NCBI GenBank assembly: GCA_945918815.1
Contig: CAMEIU010000072.1
Span: 1 to 10,172, forward strand
From: an uncultured Clostridia bacterium
Lineage (GTDB): Bacteria; Bacillota; Clostridia; Oscillospirales; Oscillospiraceae
Length of the DNA stretch: 10,172 nucleotides
Direction: 5' to 3'
The position numbers and the translations under genes are program-made. The notes beneath the pieces are model-generated. The model was not told the DNA's origin. It did no database searches and saw only the letters and a list, made by a program, of their open reading frames with translations. Of this stretch, positions 6,331-10,172 are shown piece after piece; within the stretch, counting starts at the first letter, position 1; every line of letters starts with the position of its first letter.

Positions 6331-7092
6331 CTACAGCCGGACCGACCAGGTTCCGAAATCATAGGCGCCGCTGCCGTGACGGAGTTGGCCTTTTTCGTTT
6401 AAATCCCGGAAGGCGTCCCGCATCTGCGGCAGAATTTCCGGCGGCACGTCAAGCCTGTGGTGCCCCGGAAGGATCCGCTGGACCGGCAGCGCGGCCGTTT
6501 GCTCCAGAGAGCGGAGATAGGCCGCCGGGTCCGTGGACGGAAAATCGGCCAGCAGGACGTCCAGGTAGACCAGATCGCCGGTAAATAAATATCCCCGTTG
6601 CGGTTCCCAGAAGCACAGATGCCCCGGCGAATGGCCCGGCGTGTGGAGAACCTCAATCCGCCGCCCGCCCAGGTCCAGGACCTCGCGGCCGTGCAGAACC
6701 CGTGTGGGCGTGCCCTGGAACAGCTCGTAGGTTTCCACGTCGTAGCCCTCCGGCGGATCGCAGCGGTCCAACCCCATCCGTTTGACGGCGGGGAGGGGAA
6801 TGGGGAAGCCGCCCCGGAGCCAGTCCAGCTCCGCTTCGTGGGCGTAAAAATCCGGGAAATACCGGTGGCCGCCGATGTGGTCCCAGTGAATGTGGGTGGC
6901 CACGGCGGTCACCGGCTTGTCCGTCAGGTTCTGAATTTCCTGGGAAATATCCGCAATGCCGAGACCGGTGTCAATCAGCAGGCACCGGTCTTTTCCCATC
7001 AGCAGATAGCAGTGGGTCTCCTCCCAGTGCCGGTATTCGCCGAGAATCCAGGTGTCCCGGTCCAGCCGGTCCACCGTAAACCAGCCGCTCAT
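6331..7092 (-). CDS. MBL-fold (metallo-beta-lactamase superfamily) hydrolase
   Basis: A 253-residue cytoplasmic metallohydrolase. The metal-binding signature is complete: THIHWDH (66-72; His67, His69, Asp71, His72), His154 in TPGHSPGH, Asp173 in FTGDLVY, and His211 or His212 in LPGHH. The order fits a dinuclear-metal glyoxalase II / lactonase-like MBL enzyme, possibly a thioester, lactone or phosphoester hydrolase; the substrate cannot be told. Its ATG overlaps the TGA of the upstream NimA-like gene (ATGA at 7089-7092), so the two are an operon with coupled translation. The stop TAG at 6331-6333 lies about 18 bases from repeat copy 3. Confidence 0.92.
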   Translation of the reverse strand: MSGWFTVDRLDRDTWILGEYRHWEETHCYLLMGKDRCLLIDTGLGIADISQEIQNLTDKPVTAVATHIHWDHIGGHRYFPDFYAHEAELDWLRGGFPIPLPAVKRMGLDRCDPPEGYDVETYELFQGTPTRVLHGREVLDLGGRRIEVLHTPGHSPGHLCFWEPQRGYLFTGDLVYLDVLLADFPSTDPAAYLRSLEQTAALPVQRILPGHHRLDVPPEILPQMRDAFRDLNEKGQLRHGSGAYDFGTWSVRL

Positions 7093-7562
7093 GCTTTTTT
7101 GCGCCGCTTGCCCGTCATCTGCTCCACCACCAGCTTCATCACCGTGGTCCGGGGTACGGCGGCGGGACTGTAGGGGAAGTCCGGCTCGCGATAGTGGGCC
7201 ATCAGAATTCGCAGGGCCGCCTGCTTTTCCGCATCCGGCACGATTTCCACACGGCCCCGCCCGATGACGCTCTCGTACTCCATGGTGCAGTTGCCCTTTT
7301 CCTCGTCCAATACCAGCCGGTGGGCACAGTCCATCTCAAAGCTGGCCCGGTTGTCCTTCCGAATCAGGTCGTATTTTGTCCCCTCGTTGGCCCCGTGGAA
7401 ATACAGCGTGACCCTGCCGTCCTCCACGGCCAAGCCGAAGTTCAAAGGAAGAATATAAGGATATCCGCCCTCGTCATTCAAAGCCAGCCGGCACACATCG
7501 CACCGCTCCATCACCTGCACCAGCGCGTCCAACCCGCTAATCTCCCGGTCGCTTCGCCGCAT
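7089..7562 (-). CDS. Pyridoxamine 5'-phosphate oxidase-like flavoprotein (NimA family)
   Basis: A 157-residue protein of the FMN-binding split-barrel fold, close to the NimA / 5-nitroimidazole reductase type. It opens MRRSDREI, a typical start for these proteins, followed by CRLALNDEGGYPYILPLNFG (24-43) and later YESVIGRGRVEIV. Family members bind FMN or another flavin-like cofactor and reduce small molecules; NimA proteins can inactivate metronidazole, but many homologues do not, so resistance should not be inferred. The start has GAGGG about 8 bases upstream and a good promoter behind that. It is the first gene of a two-gene operon with the MBL hydrolase. The C-terminus is basic (GKRRKKA). 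Confidence 0.9.
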   Translation of the reverse strand: MRRSDREISGLDALVQVMERCDVCRLALNDEGGYPYILPLNFGLAVEDGRVTLYFHGANEGTKYDLIRKDNRASFEMDCAHRLVLDEEKGNCTMEYESVIGRGRVEIVPDAEKQAALRILMAHYREPDFPYSPAAVPRTTVMKLVVEQMTGKRRKKA

Positions 7563-7593
7563 ACCAATCCCTCGCTTTCCGTTTTCTGCTCGT

Positions 7594-7622
7594 ATTCTAT
7601 CATTTCATTCCAAGTTTTACAA
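7594..7622 (-). promoter_or_regulatory. Promoter of the NimA-like / MBL operon
   Basis: On the minus strand TTGTAA (7617-7622) and TAGAAT (7594-7599) are separated by exactly 17 bases, 4/6 and 5/6 matches to the housekeeping consensus, and start about 30 bases before the ATG at 7562. It lies between the gene and repeat copy 4, so the repeat is upstream of the promoter. Confidence 0.6.
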
Positions 7623-7655
7623 TCCCGGACTTCCGAGATACGCCCAAGACAGACT

Positions 7656-7855
7656 GGAAAACTGGGATTTGTTGCTGTACAGCTTTTTGTAGGGCACGGC
7701 CACTGGACGTGCCGCATGCAGGCAGCTGCATCCTGGAACCAACTGCCAAACGGCGCGTCGGGTCGCGGTCCAGACCGGCCTCTCTTGCCCTTCGGGCAAT
7801 TCACCTTCCCGCGCCCTACATTGGCGATACATCACCTCTACAAATCCCCATTTGC
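7656..7855 (+). repeat. MITE-like intergenic repeat, copy 4
   Basis: This is nearly identical to copy 3 through about 160 interior bases and in the same orientation, including the CACGGCCACTGGACGTGCC and GGTCGCGGTCCAGACCGG blocks. Its ends have drifted: GGAAAACTGGGATTTGTT on the left and ACAAATCCCCATTTGC on the right. It is the main content of the 459-base gap between the NimA-like gene and the minus-strand ORF at 8022. The rest, 7856-7973, has only a weak hairpin GTGTTA/TAACAC (7922-7939) and a short dyad CTGTC-A-GACAG near 7951-7961. Confidence 0.83.
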
Positions 7856-7973
7856 CTCGCCGTCAGACTGGCCTTGCTGCAAAAAAATCCGCTTCCCGGA
7901 TTGGCAGGTGTTCATAAAACAGTGTTAGCAAAATAACACGAGATGAGCATCTGTCAGACAGGATTGGTCAACG

Positions 7974-8020
7974 AAAAAACACGCCATGTTCAGCTTCAAA
8001 GGCTGCGTATGGCGTTTTTT
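7974..8020 (-). terminator. Terminator of the unknown minus-strand ORF, possibly bidirectional
   Basis: On the minus strand the sequence just after the stop at 8022 forms CGCCAT/ATGGCG (7982-7987 with 8009-8014) with an inner CAGC/GCTG, preceded by AAAAAA and followed by GTGTTTTTT. A-tract and T-tract flank the stem on both strands, so it could act in both directions. Confidence 0.75.
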
Positions 8021-8021
8021 C

Positions 8022-8390
8022 TTATTTGCGTTTTCGTTTTTCTTTCCTATACGGCTGGTATGGCCTCGCCTTGCCACGCTGGTTAGTTCGGCTTTTCATG
8101 TGTTTGGACAACATTAATACTTCAATGAGATTGATGAATTGCTCCTTGGTAATGGCATCGTAATCAATGCCGAATGTTGCAAGGTAGATCCTCGCCTGTT
8201 TCTCGGCGTCGCTGCCTTCAAAGTTCATGGCATCCCGTAACTGGCACTGAACTTCCTCTGCAATGGAGGGGGTGCCTGCCGTTGTGGTATCGGAGCTGTG
8301 TTCCTCCCGAATGTCACGGAGGATAACTTTCAAATCATCGGCAAGCACATGACCGAAATAGTCATCCTCCCGCACCTGGGCCAGCTCCAA
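8022..8390 (-). CDS. Unknown small ORF, probably a 3' remnant of a larger gene
   Basis: The longest reading from TTG 8390 is 122 residues, and I do not recognise the family. The protein is acidic at the front (REDDYFGHVLADDLKVILRD), then Gln/Glu-rich with a helical stretch (ITKEQFINLIEVLMLSKHM) and ends in a very basic tail (YRKEKRKRK). The frame stays open upstream only to a TAA at 8409-8411 (plus-strand TTA). There is no ATG near the front and no clear ribosome site, yet the amino acid sequence looks protein-like from the first codon, and a proper terminator follows it. A truncated gene, cut where the HTH/recombinase segment begins at about 8400, is the simplest reading. A short real gene with a TTG start is the alternative. 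Confidence 0.5.
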   Translation of the reverse strand: MELAQVREDDYFGHVLADDLKVILRDIREEHSSDTTTAGTPSIAEEVQCQLRDAMNFEGSDAEKQARIYLATFGIDYDAITKEQFINLIEVLMLSKHMKSRTNQRGKARPYQPYRKEKRKRK

Positions 8391-8407
8391 TGTCCGGGTG
8401 GCAAGAT

Positions 8408-8416
8408 ATTATACCA
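8408..8416 (-). promoter_or_regulatory. Extended -10 element facing the unknown ORF
   Basis: On the minus strand TGG precedes TATAAT (8408-8413), a perfect extended -10. No -35 is recognisable (CCTTTT at 17 bases). It would start RNA near 8401, only about 11 bases before the TTG at 8390, and it overlaps the region upstream of the HTH gene on the other strand. Confidence 0.35.
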
Positions 8417-8451
8417 CAGAGCGAATTCAAAAAAGGAAAGGAATTGTAAAT

Positions 8452-8688
8452 ATGAGCAGAAACAAGGCAGAAAACTGCCGCAACAAAGTGAAATCCTACA
8501 TCACCCGGGAGGGCATGACCATGACGGAGGTGGTGGAGCTGCTGGCCGACGAACACGGCTGGAGCAGCAGCGTCCCCAACCTGTCCGGCAAGCTGCGGCG
8601 TGGGTCACTCAGGTACACCGAGGCCGTGGAGTTGGCCGATGTGCTGGGTTATGATTTGGTCTGGCAGAAGCGCCGGGAGGTGAGGTAA
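8452..8688 (+). CDS. Small helix-turn-helix protein (DUF6471-like)
   Basis: A 78-residue protein that looks like a phage- or element-type HTH domain: VKSYITREGMTMTEVVELLA, then NLSGKLRRGSLRYTEAVELADVLGYDLVW, the pattern of one-domain DUF6471-like proteins. The ATG at 8452 has AAAGGA (8437-8442) 9 bases upstream; an in-frame upstream GTG at 8398 lacks support. It ends at TAA 8686-8688, and the serine recombinase frame opens within its last codons, so the pair is one transcription unit. It may regulate the recombinase or act as its accessory or directionality factor (inferred from position only). Family name is tentative. Confidence 0.75.
   Translation: MSRNKAENCRNKVKSYITREGMTMTEVVELLADEHGWSSSVPNLSGKLRRGSLRYTEAVELADVLGYDLVWQKRREVR
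8676..8683 (+). promoter_or_regulatory. Perfect Shine-Dalgarno that sets the recombinase start
   Basis: GGAGGTGA is an exact 8-base complement of the 16S rRNA 3' end and lies inside the last codons of the HTH gene. Its GGAGG core ends 9 bases before the ATC at 8690, ideal spacing for initiation, yet no ATG, GTG or TTG lies in the recombinase frame there. Confidence 0.75.
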
Positions 8689-8689
8689 C

Positions 8690-9295
8690 ATCGCAGGGGC
8701 AATTTATGGCTACGTCCGTGTCAGTACACGCGAACAGAACGAGGACCGGCAGCTCATTGCGCTGCATGAGGTCGGCGTAGAGAATAAAAATATCTTTCTT
8801 GACAAGCAATCCGGCAAGGATTTTGAATGGCCGCAGTATAAAAAGCTGCTGCGAAAGCTAAAAAAAGACGATCTGCTCTATATTAAGAGCATCGACCGTC
8901 TGGGCAGAAACTATGAGGAAATTCTGCTGCAATGGCGGGCTTTGACCAAGGATAAGGGCATCGACATCGTGGTGCTGGATATGCCGCTGCTGGACACCCG
9001 ACGAGGGAAAGATCTGATGGGGACGTTTCTCAGCGACATTGTATTGCAGGTGCTGTCCTTTGTGGCAGAGAACGAGCGCACCAACATCCGCCAGCGACAG
9101 GCAGAGGGCATTGCAGCGGCAAAAGCCAAGGGAGTGAAATTTGGCAGGCCGCCGCTGCCCTTGCCAGACAACTTTTATGAATTACACAAGGCATGGCGAA
9201 CAAAAAAGCTGACGCTGAAACAGGCTGCGGCAGCTTGCAATATGCCTGTTGGAACCTTTTATGGCAAGGCCCGAAAGTTTGAAAATGAGGATTAA
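8690..9295 (+). CDS. Small serine recombinase (resolvase/invertase type) without a canonical start codon
   Basis: About 201 residues counted from ATC 8690. The N-terminal catalytic domain is complete: IYGYVRVSTREQ with the nucleophile at Ser12 and Arg10, then IKSIDRLGRNYEEI with the conserved Asp-Arg-Leu-x-Arg, DMPLLDTR, and the long E helix ending in KAKGVKFGRPP. A short C-terminal helix-turn-helix follows (LTLKQAAAACNMPVGTFYGKARKF). This is the layout and length of Tn3 resolvases and Hin/Gin invertases, not large serine integrases. The frame is open back to a TGA at 8681-8683 and has no ATG, GTG or TTG before 8942, which would cut off the active site. ATC 8690 is the best start by ribosome-site spacing; ATT 8702 or a +1 frameshift from the HTH gene are alternatives. 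Its likely target is the inverted-repeat segment 23 bases downstream (inferred). Confidence 0.88.
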   Translation: MAGAIYGYVRVSTREQNEDRQLIALHEVGVENKNIFLDKQSGKDFEWPQYKKLLRKLKKDDLLYIKSIDRLGRNYEEILLQWRALTKDKGIDIVVLDMPLLDTRRGKDLMGTFLSDIVLQVLSFVAENERTNIRQRQAEGIAAAKAKGVKFGRPPLPLPDNFYELHKAWRTKKLTLKQAAAACNMPVGTFYGKARKFENED

Positions 9296-9317
9296 GCAAA
9301 TCCGGCTGATAATTTGC

Positions 9318-9336
9318 CAAGGTGTACTTTTGCAAA
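9318..9336 (+). repeat. Left inverted repeat (candidate recombination site)
   Basis: CAAGGTGTACTTTTGCAAA, exactly repeated in inverse orientation at 9427-9445. With two mismatches the match extends outward by seven bases (AATTTGC here, AATTTCT in the other copy), to 26 bp. The site contains a TTTTGCAAA partial palindrome and GTAC. Confidence 0.9.
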
Positions 9337-9362
9337 TTTCTCTAGATTCACTTCTAAGTAAA

Positions 9363-9391
9363 AATATACCATCTGTATTCTGATATTTCAA
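9363..9391 (-). promoter_or_regulatory. Strong promoter inside the invertible segment, now pointing left
   Basis: On the minus strand TTGAAA (9386-9391), a 17-base spacer and TATATT (9363-9368) match the housekeeping consensus at 5/6 and 5/6, with an extended -10 TG one base upstream (TGG TATATT). Transcription would start near 9356 and run antisense into the 3' end of the recombinase gene. It is the best promoter sequence I see in the window. Confidence 0.7.
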
Positions 9392-9426
9392 GGCATTTTT
9401 CATTTGTTTCGTGTGCAATTCCCAGC

Positions 9427-9445
9427 TTTGCAAAAGTACACCTTG
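9427..9445 (-). repeat. Right inverted repeat (candidate recombination site)
   Basis: TTTGCAAAAGTACACCTTG is the exact reverse complement of the left repeat. The outward extension is 9446-9452. No other copy of the 19-mer was noticed in the window. Confidence 0.9.
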
Positions 9446-9480
9446 AGAAATTTTTAATACGGCAAAATCTGTTGTTCAAA

Positions 9481-9504
9481 AGGGAGTGATAACATATGAA
9501 TTAG
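9481..9504 (+). other. Possible two-codon leader minigene
   Basis: AGGGAG (9481-9486) lies 9 bases before ATG AAT TAG (9496-9504). A well-spaced ribosome site in front of a start codon followed at once by a stop could be a regulatory minigene in the LRR leader, or a decayed gene start. Nothing else codes between 9296 and 9569. Confidence 0.3.
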
Positions 9505-9569
9505 GCGTGCGCTTCAGGTTTGATTGGCCTTGGATAGATTATTTCTATTAATTAGAAGGAGAGTAGCAT

Positions 9570-10172
9570 ATGAAAAAACGTATAATCGGACTCTGTTTAT
9601 CCATTTGCCTGCTACTTGGCATGCTACCAATCGGTGTTTTAGCTGCAGATACGCAATCCGGCAAATGCGGCGCAAACGCGGCTTGGAGTTATGATACCAA
9701 CACAAAAACGCTGACAATCAGCGGAACAGGTGCTATGGAGGATTATAACCACGACTTCCTTGGTGGTGATTATAAGGAGTCGCCATGGGACGAATACCGT
9801 GAAGAAATAGAGTCGGTCATTGTCGGTAATGGCATTACAAAAATAGGAAATGATGCATTTGGCAGTTACTATTCTGCTGGTGCATGTCCAAACCTGAACA
9901 ACGTTGTCATTGGTTCGGGCGTACAACAAATCGGTGACTGTGCATTCGCAGGTGCGGAAAAGCTCGAATCTATTGAACTTCAGAGTGTGACCAGTATTGG
10001 TGAGATGGCGCTTGCATATACAGGTCTTGAGTCGATCTATATTCCTGCTTCAGTGGAAACAATTATGGGAGACGGCACCGACTTCGAATGGACAAGTTGC
10101 TTCCAAGGATGTATAAACCTTCAATCAATCACAGTTGCCTCTGGGAATCCGAAGTATCGCTCTGCAGACGGC
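9570..10172 (+). CDS. Secreted BspA-like leucine-rich-repeat surface protein, N-terminal part
   Basis: The frame is open from ATG 9570 to the window end (201 residues, no stop). AAGGAG (9556-9561) sits 8 bases upstream. Residues 1-26 are a classic signal peptide: MKKRII, hydrophobic LCLSICLLLGMLPIGV, then LAA cleavage. The start of the mature protein (CGANAAWSYDTNTKTLTISGTGAMEDY) is typical of BspA-family proteins. From about 80 come LRR_5-type repeats: IESVIVGNGITKIGNDAF, NVVIGSGVQQIGDCAF, KLESIELQSVTSIGEMAL and LESIYIPASVETI. Such proteins are exported and often act in adhesion or host interaction; anchoring and full length lie beyond the edge. Codon use is more AT-rich than the backbone genes. 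No convincing fixed promoter lies between 9446 and 9570, fitting control by the invertible segment. Confidence 0.9.
   Translation, partial: MKKRIIGLCLSICLLLGMLPIGVLAADTQSGKCGANAAWSYDTNTKTLTISGTGAMEDYNHDFLGGDYKESPWDEYREEIESVIVGNGITKIGNDAFGSYYSAGACPNLNNVVIGSGVQQIGDCAFAGAEKLESIELQSVTSIGEMALAYTGLESIYIPASVETIMGDGTDFEWTSCFQGCINLQSITVASGNPKYRSADG

Larger units (their letters stand above)
9318..9445. other. Candidate invertible DNA segment carrying a promoter
   Basis: A 128-base unit bounded by perfect 19-bp inverted repeats, lying between the serine recombinase gene and a secreted LRR protein gene. The 90-base interior is AT-rich, holds no gene, and carries one near-consensus promoter pointing left. 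Size, repeat length, neighbouring recombinase and adjacent surface protein gene together match known invertible promoter switches. Inversion would move the promoter to about 9372-9400 pointing right, giving a leader of about 160 bases to the LRR start. Other readings are a tiny inverted-repeat element or a structured regulatory RNA. Confidence 0.65.

Noticed and set aside
7649..7869. CAGACTGG on both sides of repeat copy 4 as a target-site duplication
   Set aside because: The two copies are not directly adjacent to the element ends, so chance similarity is as likely.
8942..9295. Short recombinase starting at TTG 8942
   Set aside because: It would lack the catalytic serine domain, which is intact in the same frame upstream.
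9318..9445. Simple transcription terminator formed by the 19-bp inverted repeats
   Set aside because: A 90-base loop and no T tract make an intrinsic terminator unlikely; the interior promoter also argues against it.

Overview
The window looks like chromosome of a GC-rich, anaerobic gut-type Clostridia (Oscillospiraceae-like; inferred from the class I Fe-S fumarase, the NimA-type flavoprotein, DUF1847/DUF2284 proteins, strong AAGGAG ribosome sites and mosaic intergenic repeats; not proven). From about 8.0 kb the DNA changes to a more AT-rich accessory segment.

Bases 1-1017 hold the end of a two-subunit class I fumarate hydratase (alpha, partial; beta, complete; TAATG overlap), followed by a hairpin. 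Bases 1350-2900 (minus) encode a cytoplasmic GH13 alpha-glucosidase/amylase-type enzyme with its own promoter and a dyad over that promoter. Bases 3370-3990 encode a Cys-rich DUF1847 protein. Bases 4122-5410 are two translationally coupled GntR/FCD regulators ending at a strong terminator. Bases 5534-6070 (minus) encode a Cys-rich DUF2284 protein. Bases 6331-7562 (minus) are a two-gene operon, NimA-like flavoprotein followed by an MBL-fold hydrolase, with a good promoter. Between these genes lie four copies of a MITE-like element family sharing a GGGAAATTGGGATTTG-type terminal inverted repeat (1068-1353, 3009-3320, 6113-6313, 7656-7855).

The accessory end (8.0-10.17 kb) contains the most interesting structure. 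A minus-strand ORF of unknown function (probably a truncated remnant) lies beside a small HTH gene (8452-8688). That gene is followed at once by a small serine recombinase (about 8690-9295) whose catalytic N-terminus has no ATG, GTG or TTG start: an ATC sits exactly where a perfect GGAGGTGA ribosome site predicts the start. Just downstream, two perfect 19-bp inverted repeats (9318-9336 and 9427-9445) enclose 90 bp containing a near-consensus extended -10 promoter (TTGAAA, 17 bp, TATATT) pointing left. To the right is the start of a secreted BspA-like leucine-rich-repeat protein (9570 to the window end), for which I see no good fixed promoter. I infer a phase-variation switch: the recombinase inverts the 128-bp segment, and the promoter then points either away from the surface protein gene (OFF, the orientation given here) or towards it (ON). 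The inversion itself is not shown by this sequence and needs read-level evidence.
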